The notes under the pieces: generated by a model
Database searches by the model: none
Seen by the model: only the letters and a program-made list of their open reading frames with translations
What the model was told of the DNA's origin: nothing
Translations under genes and position numbers: made by a program
Part shown: in pieces, positions 43,568 through 53,814 of the stretch
How the letters are laid out: every line of letters starts with the position of its first letter
Position numbering within the stretch: position 1 is the first letter of the stretch
Assembly: GCF_018252635.1 (NCBI RefSeq)
Contig: NZ_JAGTXM010000004.1
Coordinates: forward strand, 1 to 64,000
Direction: 5' to 3'
Origin: Citrobacter amalonaticus
GTDB lineage: Bacteria; Pseudomonadota; Gammaproteobacteria; Enterobacterales; Enterobacteriaceae
Length of the DNA: 64,000 bases

Positions 43568-43601
43568 CACTCGCCCGGGATTATCCCATTTCGGGCGAGT
43601 G
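43568..43601. terminator. Hairpin downstream of tcyN
   Basis: CACTCGCCCG and CGGGCGAGTG form a perfect 10-bp stem with a 14-base loop, 12 bases after tcyN. It lacks a T-run, so it may be a Rho-assisted end or an mRNA-stabilising structure. The remainder of the gap to sdiA shows no gene. Confidence 0.55.
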
Positions 43602-43789
43602 AGATGCATAAATAGTAATATCTTATGCATGATGATGAGCTCAATTCCCTGGGTAAAATATGCTTCTTGAAACAACGCTCAAGTAATTGGTTCCCTGACC
43701 GATATTTTATATATCTATCGTATGCTTATGTGATAGGTTATTTCTTACATTAAAAATGATTATCACTCTCAAGGGCGCGAATACTGAGT

Positions 43790-44512
43790 ATGCAGGATTT
43801 AGATTTCTTTACCTGGCGACGGACGATGTTGTCACGCTTTCACGAAATGACACGTGCACAGGACGTTTACAGCGAATTACAACAGCAGACGCAATTGCTG
43901 GAATTTGATTATTACGCGCTCTGTGTCAGGCATCCGGTTCCGTTCACGCGTCCTAAAATTTCCCTTCATACCACTTATCCCGATGCGTGGGTTTCGCAAT
44001 ATCAGGCGGAAAACTATTTCGCGATTGATCCGGTACTGAAGCCAGAAAACTTCATTCAGGGACATCTGCCCTGGAATGACGCCTTATTCAGTGACGCCCA
44101 AACGATGTGGGATGCTGCCCGTTCGCATGGACTACGCAAAGGGGTCACGCAATGTCTCATGCTGCCGAATCGCGCGCTGGGTTTTCTCTCGGTATCACGG
44201 TCGAGCCTGCGAAATACGTCGCTTGCGGGCGACGAGGTGGAATTGAAACTGCAGTTACTGGTGCGTGAAAGCTTAACGGTTCTTTCCCGACTCGAAGATG
44301 AAATGGTGATGGCGCCGGAAATGCGCTTTAGTAAAAGAGAAAAAGAGATTCTGAAATGGACGGCTGAGGGGAAGACCTCATCTGAAATCGCGATGATTCT
44401 GTCGATATCTGAAAACACCGTTAACTTTCATCAGAAGAATATGCAGAAGAAGTTCAACGCGCCGAATAAGACGCAGATTGCGTGCTATGCCGCGGCGACC
44501 GGGCTTATCTGA
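43790..44512 (+). CDS. sdiA: Acyl-homoserine-lactone receptor SdiA
   Basis: A 240-residue LuxR-type orphan quorum receptor. The autoinducer-binding domain (about 20-165) has the conserved aromatic ligand residues in DYYALCVRHPVPFTRPK and YQAENYFAIDPVL. The GerE HTH follows near 175-235 (FSKREKEILKWTAEGKTSSEIAMIL). It senses AHLs made by other bacteria because the host lacks a luxI. The start ATG at 43790 agrees with homologues. Confidence 0.96.
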   Translation: MQDLDFFTWRRTMLSRFHEMTRAQDVYSELQQQTQLLEFDYYALCVRHPVPFTRPKISLHTTYPDAWVSQYQAENYFAIDPVLKPENFIQGHLPWNDALFSDAQTMWDAARSHGLRKGVTQCLMLPNRALGFLSVSRSSLRNTSLAGDEVELKLQLLVRESLTVLSRLEDEMVMAPEMRFSKREKEILKWTAEGKTSSEIAMILSISENTVNFHQKNMQKKFNAPNKTQIACYAAATGLI

Positions 44513-44547
44513 AACAATAAACGTTCTGCGTGGCAGACGATAAACCG

Positions 44548-44578
44548 GCTGAAAGCGTTGCTCTCAGCCGGTTTTTCT
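44548..44578. terminator. Bidirectional terminator between sdiA and yecF
   Basis: AAACCGGCTGA and TCAGCCGGTTT pair around a 10-base loop and end TTTCTTT, between converging sdiA and yecF. The A-rich left flank lets it serve yecF also. Confidence 0.85.
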
Positions 44579-44803
44579 TTACTGACGGTAAGCTTGTTTA
44601 ATTTGCTTAACGGTGCTGGAAAATACTGCAGCCTGCGCGTCGTCTTCGACCAGCGCGATCTGTTTTTCCATTTTTAGAATCACGCGGCCCGCGTCGGCCT
44701 GGCCCATTGCTTGCAGCATCAGCGTTAACAGCGCCTTCAGGCAGGTGACTTCATTAGCCAGTTCTTGATTATTCTCGGCAGTGGAAAAATCAGGCGTACT
44801 CAT
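44579..44803 (-). CDS. yecF: Small conserved protein YecF
   Basis: A 74-residue DUF2594 protein ([35 protein letters not shown]), predicted helical, of unknown function, essentially the same length as E. coli YecF. It converges on sdiA and is divergent from uvrY. Confidence 0.93.
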   Translation of the reverse strand: MSTPDFSTAENNQELANEVTCLKALLTLMLQAMGQADAGRVILKMEKQIALVEDDAQAAVFSSTVKQIKQAYRQ

Positions 44804-45263
44804 TTATTTTCCTCGTAATGTTTCAGTAAAAATGTGCGATGGTAAATGTTAAGGCCGCGGAGTATACCATAAGCTGAGGAAAAAATAGCAGTGGTTGTTT
44901 TTTGATCGGAAATCACACCAGAGCAGTTAAATTAAACAACAGCATAAGAAGTCTCTATTTTCCTCATTTATTGTTTATTCCGAGTATTTTACTCGTTAAT
45001 TATTGTTACAAACTTGCCCGTCTATTTAGCATTTAGGCGAGAGAAAGCGAGTTTTTGTCACTATTGTGAAACCTCGTTCCCGAAATAGCGGTTGTAACTG
45101 GCTGTTCTTAGCGTGAGTTTCCACGAAGCGTACAGACTAATTTCCAAAAACGAGAGCAAAATCGGGAACCGGACGTTTTTTACGTTTTAAAGTTGAGATA
45201 AAACCCGCTAATATAGTGACGATCCACTATCAGTAGCGTTATCCCTATTCTGGAGATATTCCT
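44804..45263. promoter_or_regulatory. Intergenic region between yecF and uvrY
   Basis: This gap of 460 bp between divergent genes contains no supported gene. It is AT-rich and must carry both promoters. A CTGGAG ribosome-binding site lies at about 45250 before uvrY. I found no clear operator dyad. Confidence 0.4.
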
Positions 45264-45920
45264 TTGATCAACGTTCTTCTTGTTGATGACCACGAACTGG
45301 TGCGCGCAGGGATACGACGCATTCTTGAAGATATAAAGGGTATAAAAGTTGTCGGTGAAGCAGGTTGCGGTGAGGATGCCGTAAAATGGTGTCGCGCCAA
45401 CACCGTCGACGTCGTGTTGATGGACATGAACATGCCCGGTATTGGTGGCCTTGAGGCCACGCGCAAAATTGCGCGTTCAACCGCCGATATTAAAGTGATT
45501 ATGTTGACCGTTCACACGGAAAACCCGTTGCCTGCAAAAGTGATGCAGGCCGGTGCCGCAGGCTACCTGAGTAAGGGCGCTGCGCCTCAGGAAGTGGTAA
45601 ATGCTATCCGCTCGGTTTATTCCGGGCAGCGATACATCGCTTCTGACATCGCCCAGCAAATGGCATTAAGCCAGATTGAACCAGAAAAAACGGAAACCCC
45701 GTTTGCCAGTTTGTCTGAGCGTGAATTGCAGATTATGCTGATGATCACCAAAGGTCAGAAGGTAAATGAGATTTCAGAGCAATTGAATCTCAGTCCTAAA
45801 ACGGTGAACAGTTATCGCTATCGTATGTTCAGTAAACTAAACATTCATGGTGATGTTGAGCTGACTCACCTGGCAATTCGCCATGGCCTGTGTAATGCGG
45901 AGACGTTAACAAGCCAGTGA
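45264..45920 (+). CDS. uvrY: Response regulator UvrY
   Basis: A 218-residue NarL-family regulator, phosphorylated by BarA, that activates the CsrB/C sRNAs. The receiver domain has the acidic pair Asp8-Asp9 and phospho-acceptor Asp54 ([10 protein letters not shown]). The GerE HTH is at about 145-205 ([25 protein letters not shown]). It overlaps uvrC by 4 bp (GTGA). Confidence 0.97.
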   Translation: MINVLLVDDHELVRAGIRRILEDIKGIKVVGEAGCGEDAVKWCRANTVDVVLMDMNMPGIGGLEATRKIARSTADIKVIMLTVHTENPLPAKVMQAGAAGYLSKGAAPQEVVNAIRSVYSGQRYIASDIAQQMALSQIEPEKTETPFASLSERELQIMLMITKGQKVNEISEQLNLSPKTVNSYRYRMFSKLNIHGDVELTHLAIRHGLCNAETLTSQ

Positions 45921-47749
45921 GCGATCAGTTTGACGCGAAAGCGTTCTTAAAAACCGTAACCAGTCAACCCGGCGTTTATCGCATGTACGATGCTGGTGGT
46001 ACGGTAATCTATGTGGGCAAAGCGAAAGACCTGAAAAAACGGCTTTCCAGTTATTTCCGCAGCAACCTGGCTTCGCGTAAAACCGAAGCACTGGTTGCGC
46101 TCATTCGGCAAATTGATGTGACGGTGACGCACACCGAAACGGAAGCGTTGCTGCTTGAGCACAACTACATCAAGCTGTATCAGCCGCGGTACAACGTGCT
46201 GCTGCGTGATGACAAATCCTATCCCTTTATCTTTCTCAGCGCGGATACGCATCCCCGGCTGGCGATGCATCGTGGGGCTAAACATACCAGGGGTGAATAT
46301 TTCGGCCCGTTTCCCAACGGCTATGCCGTTCGTGAAACGCTGGCGCTGTTGCAGAAAATTTTCCCGATTCGTCAGTGTGAAAACAGCGTCTATCGCAATC
46401 GCTCCCGCCCGTGCCTGCAATACCAGATCGGCCGTTGCCTGGGCCCTTGTGTTGAAGGCCTGGTGAGCGAAGAAGAGTACGCCCAGCAGGTTGACTACGT
46501 CCGGTTGTTTTTATCCGGCAAAGATGACCAGGTCTTAACCCAACTGATCGCTCGGATGGAGAAAGCCAGCCAAAATCTGGCGTTTGAAGAGGCCGCGCGT
46601 ATACGCGATCAGATCCAGGCCGTGCGACGGGTAACGGAGAAACAGTTTGTTTCCAACGCGGGCGACGATCTGGATGTGATCGGCGTCGCGTTCGATGCCG
46701 GAATGGCCTGTGTACACGTACTCTTTATTCGCCAGGGGAAAGTGCTGGGTAGCCGCAGTTATTTCCCGAAAGTGCCGGGAGGGACTGAACTGGGCGAAGT
46801 GGTTGAGACCTTCGTCGGGCAATTTTATCTCCAGGGCAGCCAGATGCGCACATTGCCTGGCGAGATCCTGCTGGATTTCAATCTGGACGACAAAACGCTG
46901 CTGGCAGATTCGCTCTCTGAACTGGCGGGGCGTCGTATCAATGTGCAGACCAAACCCCGCGGCGATCGCGCGCGTTATCTGAAACTGGCGCGAACCAACG
47001 CCGCCACGGCGTTGACCACGAAACTCTCTCAGCAGTCGACCATTACCCAACGGTTGACGGCGCTGGCAACCGTACTGAAACTGCCAGCAGTAAAACGGAT
47101 GGAATGTTTCGATATCAGCCACACGATGGGCGAGCAGACGGTAGCATCCTGCGTGGTCTTTGATGCGAACGGGCCGTTGCGTGCAGAATACCGACGCTAC
47201 AATATCACTGACATCACGCCGGGCGATGACTATGCGGCAATGAATCAGGTACTGCGTCGCCGGTATGGTAAAGCCATCGAAGAAAGTAAGATTCCGGATG
47301 TGATTCTGATCGATGGCGGAAAAGGGCAACTGGGGCAGGCGAAGGCCGTTTTCGCTGAGCTGGAAGTCCCCTGGGATAAAAATCACCCTCTGCTGTTAGG
47401 GGTTGCAAAAGGCGCTGATCGTAAAGCCGGTCTGGAAACGCTGTTCTTTGAACCCGAAGGTGAGGGATTTAGCCTGCCGCCGGATTCACCGGCCCTGCAT
47501 GTGATCCAGCATATCCGCGATGAATCACACGATCATGCTATTGGCGGTCATCGTAAAAAACGGGCGAAAGTGAAAAACACCAGTACGCTGGAGACCATCG
47601 AAGGCGTTGGACCGAAGCGTCGCCAAATGTTGTTGAAATATATGGGCGGTTTGCAAGGATTACGTAACGCCAGCGTTGAAGAAATTGCAAAAGTGCCGGG
47701 TATTTCGCAAGGACTGGCAGAAAAGATCTTCTGGTCGTTGAAACATTGA
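45917..47749 (+). CDS. uvrC: Excinuclease ABC subunit C (UvrC)
   Basis: A 610-residue nuclease making both incisions in nucleotide-excision repair. GIY-YIG domain near 15-95 ([25 protein letters not shown]), Cys-rich patch near 155-180, UVR domain near 205-240 ([23 protein letters not shown]), RNase-H-like domain near 375-535 and tandem HhH at the end ([21 protein letters not shown]). It starts with a GTG coupled to the uvrY stop. Confidence 0.98.
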   Translation: MSDQFDAKAFLKTVTSQPGVYRMYDAGGTVIYVGKAKDLKKRLSSYFRSNLASRKTEALVALIRQIDVTVTHTETEALLLEHNYIKLYQPRYNVLLRDDKSYPFIFLSADTHPRLAMHRGAKHTRGEYFGPFPNGYAVRETLALLQKIFPIRQCENSVYRNRSRPCLQYQIGRCLGPCVEGLVSEEEYAQQVDYVRLFLSGKDDQVLTQLIARMEKASQNLAFEEAARIRDQIQAVRRVTEKQFVSNAGDDLDVIGVAFDAGMACVHVLFIRQGKVLGSRSYFPKVPGGTELGEVVETFVGQFYLQGSQMRTLPGEILLDFNLDDKTLLADSLSELAGRRINVQTKPRGDRARYLKLARTNAATALTTKLSQQSTITQRLTALATVLKLPAVKRMECFDISHTMGEQTVASCVVFDANGPLRAEYRRYNITDITPGDDYAAMNQVLRRRYGKAIEESKIPDVILIDGGKGQLGQAKAVFAELEVPWDKNHPLLLGVAKGADRKAGLETLFFEPEGEGFSLPPDSPALHVIQHIRDESHDHAIGGHRKKRAKVKNTSTLETIEGVGPKRRQMLLKYMGGLQGLRNASVEEIAKVPGISQGLAEKIFWSLKH

Positions 47750-47805
47750 GTCCGCTGTAGCAACATAGGGGTAAATTCTCTGACAACAGATAGTTACCCG
47801 TCACT

Positions 47806-48354
47806 ATGCAATTTAATATTCCAACGTTGCTTACGCTGTTTCGCGTCATACTTATCCCATTCTTTGTCGTGGTGTTTTATCTGCCCTTCACCTGGGCGCC
47901 GTTCGTCGCTGCGCTGATCTTCTGTATCGCTGCGGTGACCGACTGGTTTGACGGCTTTCTGGCGCGTCGCTGGAACCAGAGTACGCGTTTTGGCGCGTTT
48001 CTCGACCCGGTTGCAGATAAAGTGCTGGTGGCAATTGCGATGGTATTGGTGACCGAGCACTATCACAGTTGGTGGGTGACGCTGCCAGCGGCCACGATGA
48101 TCGCACGAGAAATTATCATTTCTGCGCTGCGTGAATGGATGGCGGAACTGGGTAAGCGCAGCAGCGTGGCGGTCTCCTGGATTGGCAAGGTCAAAACCAC
48201 CTCGCAAATGGCGGCGCTGGCCTGGCTGCTGTGGCGTCCGAATATCTGGGTGGAGTACGCGGGTATTGCGCTGTTCTTTGTCGCTGCGGTCCTGACACTG
48301 TGGTCAATGTTCCAGTATTTGAACGCCGCTCGCGGGGATTTGCTTGATCAGTGA
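47806..48354 (+). CDS. pgsA: Phosphatidylglycerophosphate synthase PgsA
   Basis: A 182-residue inner-membrane CDP-alcohol phosphatidyltransferase that makes phosphatidylglycerol phosphate from CDP-diacylglycerol and glycerol-3-phosphate. The signature D-G-x2-A-R-x8-G-x3-D-x3-D is visible as [24 protein letters not shown]. About four helices. It follows uvrC by 56 bp and precedes the tRNA cluster, as in E. coli. Confidence 0.97.
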   Translation: MQFNIPTLLTLFRVILIPFFVVVFYLPFTWAPFVAALIFCIAAVTDWFDGFLARRWNQSTRFGAFLDPVADKVLVAIAMVLVTEHYHSWWVTLPAATMIAREIIISALREWMAELGKRSSVAVSWIGKVKTTSQMAALAWLLWRPNIWVEYAGIALFFVAAVLTLWSMFQYLNAARGDLLDQ

Positions 48355-48504
48355 TCGTTTCGCCGTAAATTTCAGCAAACGAGCCTAAGTGGCGAAAAAT
48401 ATCGTTGACTCATTGCGTCAGGTAAGTAGAATGCAACGCATCGAACGGCAGCACGAATTGCCAGACGATAATAAAATCAAGTGATTAACGATTTACTTGA
48501 TGAT

Positions 48505-48580
<76 letters not shown>

Positions 48581-48629
48581 GATTAAGACATCGGCAATTG
48601 CGGATGTCAGTCGTAAGACTAAGATTTAA

Positions 48630-48703
48630 GGCGCGTTAGCAAAGCGGTTATGTAGCGGATTGCAAATCCGTCTAGTCCGGTTCGACTCCGGAACGCGCCT
48701 CCA
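48630..48703 (+). tRNA. cysT: tRNA-Cys (GCA)
   Basis: A 74-nt gene, acceptor GGCGCGT, anticodon loop TTGCAAA (anticodon GCA), encoded CCA. Second in the glyW-cysT-leuZ cluster. Confidence 0.97.
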
Positions 48704-48715
48704 CTTTCTTCCCGA

Positions 48716-48802
48716 GCCCGGATGGTGGAATCGGTAGACACAAGGGATTTAAAATCCCTCGGCGTTCGCGCTGTGCGGGTTCAAGTCCCGCTCCGGGTAC
48801 CA
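48716..48802 (+). tRNA. leuZ: tRNA-Leu (UAA)
   Basis: An 87-nt class II tRNA, acceptor GCCCGGA, anticodon loop TTTAAAA (anticodon TAA), long variable arm, encoded CCA. The accessory island begins just downstream of its 3' end. Confidence 0.97.
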
Positions 48803-48843
48803 TGGGAAAAGACAGAATAATCAAAGCAATAAGCAGTGTCGTG

Positions 48844-48867
48844 AAACCACCTACGGGTGGTTTTTTT
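48844..48867 (+). terminator. Intrinsic terminator of the tRNA cluster
   Basis: AACCACC-tacg-GGTGGTT followed by TTTTT, 42 bases after leuZ. Confidence 0.92.
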
Positions 48868-49010
48868 GTGCCTGAAATTTGCCTCCAGATTGTCTTGTAA
48901 CCCTCTGTGGGTCGTCATTTCATGGACGAGAGTTCTTGGTGTGTTGCGCTGAAACCGAACGCGTTTTCTGTATACTGATCTCCAGTCTACTGATTCGTAG
49001 TGAGGGAATA

Positions 49011-49925
49011 ATGTTAAGCATTGAAGCTAAGCGCAAAAGAGAAGCACTTTTCAGGAATTACGCGAGTAATGTAGATTTTGTGCTTAACACGCCGCTTCAT
49101 GAGCAAAGAAGAATCTGGGAAGAAGGGGCGGTGAATGTTCCGTTACCCAAAAATGTCAGCACAGATCCTATCAATGAAGAGGGAATATCAGCGGAATGGG
49201 TGCGACATTCGCAGGCTGAAAAAAAGAAAGTCATTCTGTATCTTCATGGTGGAGGTAACAGTCAGGGATCCAATATCACACACAGGAAACTGGTTGGACA
49301 TATTGTCTGTTGTTCAAAAGTGAATGCCCTCACGCTCAACTATTCATTAGCGCCTGAAAATCCCTTTCCCACTGGTTTGATGGATGTCAAATATGCCTGG
49401 CAATGGCTATTAGCGCGAGGGTATCGGCCTGATGAGATCATTCTCGGCGGTGATTCAAGCGGCGGTGGTCTGGTTTTATCTCTGCTTTTGCTCCTGAAAC
49501 AAGAAAATTCTCCGTTACCGAATTCAGGTTTCTTGTTATCTCCTATGCTTGATTACACCTTATCGGGTAACAGCATTTCTTCCTGTGCAGATAAGGACCC
49601 GCTGATTTTTATTGAGGATTTGCGGCAAACCGTCGCATATTATTGTTCTGAAGATGAAACATCGAATCCCCTGGTTTCCCCCCTTTATGGCGATCTGACA
49701 GGACTTCCTCCCCTACTGATACAGACGGGAAGCGATGAACTACTTCTTGATGACTCGAAGCGCCTGGCAATACAGGCGACAGAGTCGGGTGTCAACGTTC
49801 AAATTGAAGTGTGGGAAGGTTTGTGGCACGTATTCCAGTCATCCGCCGGAAAAATACCGGAAGCAAGCCGGGCGATAAGCCGAATCGCATCCTTTATCCA
49901 TTCGCAGACGCTTGAAATGCTGTAG
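49011..49925 (+). CDS. HSL-family alpha/beta hydrolase
   Basis: A 304-residue cytoplasmic esterase-type hydrolase. The oxyanion-hole motif HGGG is at residues 79-82, the nucleophile elbow GDSSG at 147-151 (Ser149), the acid probably Asp242 in TGSDELL, and the His at 273 in LWHVF. These features define the hormone-sensitive-lipase/carboxylesterase IV group (Aes-like). The substrate is unknown. The ATG at 49011, not the open-frame start at 48879, begins the protein and follows GAGGG. It is the first gene of the island after leuZ; E. coli has none here. Confidence 0.88.
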   Translation: MLSIEAKRKREALFRNYASNVDFVLNTPLHEQRRIWEEGAVNVPLPKNVSTDPINEEGISAEWVRHSQAEKKKVILYLHGGGNSQGSNITHRKLVGHIVCCSKVNALTLNYSLAPENPFPTGLMDVKYAWQWLLARGYRPDEIILGGDSSGGGLVLSLLLLLKQENSPLPNSGFLLSPMLDYTLSGNSISSCADKDPLIFIEDLRQTVAYYCSEDETSNPLVSPLYGDLTGLPPLLIQTGSDELLLDDSKRLAIQATESGVNVQIEVWEGLWHVFQSSAGKIPEASRAISRIASFIHSQTLEML

Positions 49926-50524
49926 GTGCGGCTTAATGCAAACAATCAATATAGTGCAAAGTCAGTATTAATTTAAGCTCAGTAGAGATATAAGAATTAT
50001 CTCTGCCTTATTTAACAAGTAAAATATAAAAACTAAATAGTGCCGTTACAAATAAAAAATATATATACATTTTACATTTTCCCTACTATATTTAGCGAGA
50101 TTGATTTCTGCTTCTTTTTCTGAGGTAATGGAATCATTTACTGTTTCGATAGTGTTTAAGCCTTTAATGTATGACCATTAATCTGAATCTTACAGTTTCA
50201 GGGGGGGCTGTACATTTAATTTTATGCTCTGCGTCTTTTGCATGACGTAAGGAGATAGTGTTTCTCGTTGAAAATAAAGGGAGTTACTGGCTGATTAAAT
50301 TTATTTTAAATAAATCGGAATAATGGGATTTATATTCCAATTATCTTAATTGGTAAGGCGGTACTCCATTTTGATGGCTTAGTATTCGTTAAATATCACT
50401 TAATAAAAAGATTGTGTAATGGTTCTGTCGGGAATCATTAGCAGGGAAATGTTATTTCAGGAGCCTCGAAAGGAATATTGCCGCGACTCCGGAAATAAAC
50501 ACGCTTGATCTGGAGGACTGACAA
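49926..50524. other. AT-rich gap upstream of the autotransporter
   Basis: About 600 bp with no supported gene and stops in all frames. It should contain the autotransporter promoter; GGAGG at 50512-50516 precedes its GTG. Composition is lower in GC than the backbone, as in much of the island. Confidence 0.5.
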
Positions 50525-53500
50525 GTGACGCAAAGGAAATTGAAACAATTATTATTAGCTGCATCAGGCTGTGCCGCAATAGGCGCTTTCCCTGTTGATG
50601 CAGCGGAATTAGTGGACCGGGAGTTCATTGCTGGAGTATCCCCCATTAATTCCGGGAGTCACACCGTAAGTGGAGACGATGACAACGTTACGTTAGATGC
50701 CAGTGGGGTAACCTCCTCAGTCGCATCCCAGCGTGCGCTTATTAGTACCCTGAATGGTACGGTAAGGATTGCTATCTCTCAGGGTAAAACCTTGACGGTT
50801 ATAGGACACAATAATAATTCTACTGTCGAAAACAGTTCCGCATTATATGCCTGGCAAAGGGACACATATCCCGGTAGCTCTATATTTTTTACGGGGGGCA
50901 ATGTCGTTGTCAGCAATTCTGTTCCGGGATCTTCCTCTGACATCTATGCCATCTACGCTGGTCCGGGTGGGAAATTGAATTTCCTCAGTGATGGAGATAA
51001 CAAGATCAATCTCAAAGTGGATATGTCAGCGGAAGAGGGGGCCGGAACCCATCGAACGGGCATTGCCCTTCATAATGGTGAACTGAATTTTGATGGTGGT
51101 CGGTTTGAGGTTTACGTAGATGGTGCCCCTGGAAGTTATTCTATCGACGGACGCAACGGAATAACCATAGCAGCTGAGAGTAATATGAATGTCAAAGCTG
51201 ATAGCATTCATATTGAAACCAATCAAACGGCTATTGGGGTAACGGGTAGCACTGGCTCGAGCCGTCCTGCCGCACCCTATGGTGTTTACAATGAAGTGAA
51301 CTTCGAGGCAGATTCAATTTATCTGAAAGGTTCTCAGGGAATAATATCCATGTTGAACGACAACCTCCGAAGCCGCACTAGTTTCACGTTCACCGGCAGG
51401 ACAGTCATTGAAGCCATTGCCAATACAGGCCCATGGGCTTTCTCCGGTGATTATGTGGGGGGGCACATTATTGCGGGCAACGCGACAGACTTCGAATTCG
51501 ATGGCGACGTGACATTGACGGGGGAAGATCTGACGCCACTTGGCACGAGTCCTGGGCATGAACTTAAAGGCATTACGCTGGTGAACAGGTCATTACTCGT
51601 CGCCAATGGGGATCTTAGTCTCCGAAGCAATGGTGGCCATCAGAACACGGGTTTACGGATATTGGAAAGTCAGGCCGAGTTCAATGGGCAAACGCAGATT
51701 GCCATGTTAAATGGCGTTGAATCGGCTACCGCGATTTATGTTGATGGCCAGCCTGGAATGACCACTCACGCAAAATTTCAGGGTGACCTGGCGATTTCAA
51801 CAGCGGGTTCACATGCGGCAAAAATTACCGGGATCGAAGTTCTTTCTGCGGGCACAGTAGATATCCAGAAAGGGTTGTTTATTTATGATAACCCATCGAT
51901 TGACTGGTCTCTTTTTTCAACGGGTGCCGGCAGTCGGATCGACGCAAACTCATCGGGAACCGGGATCGTACAGGTCGAAGGTAATATCGGCGCGGCTGAC
52001 AATGGTACGCTGGAGATGACACTCAACAACGCAGACTCATGGTTAAAGGCGACCAGTTATACCGCCCGCGATACGGCAAGGGCCGGCACCCTGAACATGA
52101 ATATTTCCAATGGTGCAGTGTGGGAGGTAACCGGCAATTCGCATGTCACTAATCTGTTGTTACAGGGAGGGCGTGTGAATATGCTTGCGCCGGGCAGCGC
52201 TGGCGCATTTAAGACATTGACTGTCGAAGGCAATTATACCGGCGGTGGTACCCTGACAATGAACACGGTACTCGGAGGGGATAACGCCGCGACGGACAAA
52301 CTCATCGTAGAGGGGAATACTTCCGGCCACACGCTGGTGGCAATCAACAATATAGGGGGGATGGGAGCGCAGACGATCGAAGGAATTGAAATTGTTAATG
52401 TTGCAGGAACCTCCAATGGGACTTTCGAGAAAGAGAGTCGCATTGTTGCCGGAGCGTATGATTACAATGTAATCAGGCGTGGTAGCAACTGGTATTTAAG
52501 CAGTGCAGTGGATACCGTTGACCCAACGAATCCCACGAATCCCACGAATCCCACGAATCCCACGAATCCCACGAATCCCACGAATCCCACGAATCCGACC
52601 GATCCAGGTGCGCCTGCTTCGCCAGAAACACCGCAAACGCCGGTACACCCAGGAAGCCCGTCACAGATTCGCCCGGAATTCGGCAGCTATCTGGCAAACC
52701 ACCTGGCCGCAAATACGCTGTTTATCTCGCGACTGCACGATCGTCTGGGCGAAACGCAGTATACCGACGCGCTGACGGGTGAGAAGAAAACCATCAGTAT
52801 GTGGATGCGTAACATAGGAAGTCATACGCGGTTTAACGATGTCAGCGAACAGTTAAAGACTCAAAGCAATCACTATGTGCTGCAGATGGGGGGCGATCTG
52901 GCGCAATGGAGTACAGATGGCCTGGACCGCTGGCATCTTGGGCTCATGGCGGGCTATGCCAATAGCCGTAGCCGCACTACGTCAGCGTTAAACAACCATG
53001 ATTCCCGTGGCAAGGTTGATGGTTACAGCGTAGGCGTTTATGGCACGTGGTATGCCAATGAGCTTGATAAGTCCGGAAGCTATGTGGACACCTGGATGCT
53101 CTATAACTGGTTTGATAACACCGTCAATGGTCAGTATCAGGCAAGTGAAGCGTATAAATCCAAAGGCATCACGGCTGCGGTTGAGGCGGGTTACAGCCTG
53201 AAGGTCGGAGAAAGTCAGCAATTGACCTACTGGATCCAGCCCAAAGCGCAGGTCGTCTGGATGGATGTGCAGGCGGACGATCATCGGGAACGTAATGGCA
53301 CGCAGGTTAAGGTGGATAGCACCGGTAATCTGATGACCAGTCTGGGTGCCAGAGCATACTTCAATCGGAAACCCACAGGCGAAGAAGACAAAATGGCAGG
53401 CATCCAGCCCTTTGTTGAAGCAAACTGGATCCACAACTCACACAGCCCGCGAGTGACCATGGGTGAGGTGCAAAATGATGTACAGGGAGTGAAAGACCTG

Positions 53501-53632
53501 GCTGAACTGAAAATTGGTGTGGAAGGACAACTCACTTCTCGAATAACCGTCTGGGGAAATGTCTCCGGGCAAGTAGGGAGTGACCGTTACAGCAGTGCCC
53601 AGGGCATGGTGGGTGTGAAATACAACTGGTAA
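50525..53632 (+). CDS. Classical (AIDA/pertactin-type) autotransporter adhesin
   Basis: A 1035-residue type Va autotransporter. A signal peptide (MTQRKLKQLLLAASGCAAIGAFPVDA, given by positions 1-26) is followed by a beta-helical passenger (about 30-660). A Thr-Asn-Pro repeat linker (668-691) leads to a Pro-rich segment, and the autotransporter barrel spans about 720-1035 (MWMRNIGSHTRFND, HLGLMAGYANSRSRT, ending VGVKYNW with an aromatic terminus). The start is a GTG behind GGAGG. No protease triad is visible, so an adhesin is more likely than an enzyme. Placement near a MarT-FidL-like pair suggests a MisL-like role (inference). A terminator follows. Confidence 0.92.
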   Translation: MTQRKLKQLLLAASGCAAIGAFPVDAAELVDREFIAGVSPINSGSHTVSGDDDNVTLDASGVTSSVASQRALISTLNGTVRIAISQGKTLTVIGHNNNSTVENSSALYAWQRDTYPGSSIFFTGGNVVVSNSVPGSSSDIYAIYAGPGGKLNFLSDGDNKINLKVDMSAEEGAGTHRTGIALHNGELNFDGGRFEVYVDGAPGSYSIDGRNGITIAAESNMNVKADSIHIETNQTAIGVTGSTGSSRPAAPYGVYNEVNFEADSIYLKGSQGIISMLNDNLRSRTSFTFTGRTVIEAIANTGPWAFSGDYVGGHIIAGNATDFEFDGDVTLTGEDLTPLGTSPGHELKGITLVNRSLLVANGDLSLRSNGGHQNTGLRILESQAEFNGQTQIAMLNGVESATAIYVDGQPGMTTHAKFQGDLAISTAGSHAAKITGIEVLSAGTVDIQKGLFIYDNPSIDWSLFSTGAGSRIDANSSGTGIVQVEGNIGAADNGTLEMTLNNADSWLKATSYTARDTARAGTLNMNISNGAVWEVTGNSHVTNLLLQGGRVNMLAPGSAGAFKTLTVEGNYTGGGTLTMNTVLGGDNAATDKLIVEGNTSGHTLVAINNIGGMGAQTIEGIEIVNVAGTSNGTFEKESRIVAGAYDYNVIRRGSNWYLSSAVDTVDPTNPTNPTNPTNPTNPTNPTNPTNPTDPGAPASPETPQTPVHPGSPSQIRPEFGSYLANHLAANTLFISRLHDRLGETQYTDALTGEKKTISMWMRNIGSHTRFNDVSEQLKTQSNHYVLQMGGDLAQWSTDGLDRWHLGLMAGYANSRSRTTSALNNHDSRGKVDGYSVGVYGTWYANELDKSGSYVDTWMLYNWFDNTVNGQYQASEAYKSKGITAAVEAGYSLKVGESQQLTYWIQPKAQVVWMDVQADDHRERNGTQVKVDSTGNLMTSLGARAYFNRKPTGEEDKMAGIQPFVEANWIHNSHSPRVTMGEVQNDVQGVKDLAELKIGVEGQLTSRITVWGNVSGQVGSDRYSSAQGMVGVKYNW
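52526..52597 (+). repeat. Eight-copy 9-bp tandem repeat (Thr-Asn-Pro) in the autotransporter
   Basis: The unit acgaatccc occurs eight times without interruption; only the last base of the final copy differs (ccg). It encodes (TNP)8 between passenger and barrel. Perfect identity at synonymous positions suggests recent expansion by slippage. Unit length keeps the frame. Confidence 0.95.
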
Positions 53633-53659
53633 GTGTGGTCCAACATTTCATGCGAAGGG

Positions 53660-53692
53660 AGGAGGGGCAGGGTAAACCTGCTCCTTATTTAT
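53660..53692 (+). terminator. Terminator of the autotransporter gene
   Basis: GGAGGGGCAGG-gtaaa-CCTGCTCC with one G-T wobble, followed by TTATTTATTT, about 30 bases after the stop. Confidence 0.75.
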
Positions 53693-53814
53693 TTCGGCCT
53701 GACCAGCGATCTGTTCCAGTAAACAGTAAAAGATCGGTCGTCTGTCTCCGTTTCAAAGGGTATCTTTAGAGGGAACCTGGAATTCCCTGCATCCGTTGTC
53801 ACGAGAGAAAGACC

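Noticed and set aside
50258-50323. 21-codon GTG frame preceded by AAGGAG in the gap before the autotransporter
   Set aside because: Spacing from the ribosome-binding site is only three bases and the peptide matches nothing; probably chance.
52473-52775. Frames with (DSW)n or (IPR)n repeats on both strands around the autotransporter linker
   Set aside because: They arise from the 9-bp repeat read in other frames; the (TNP)8 frame is the real one.
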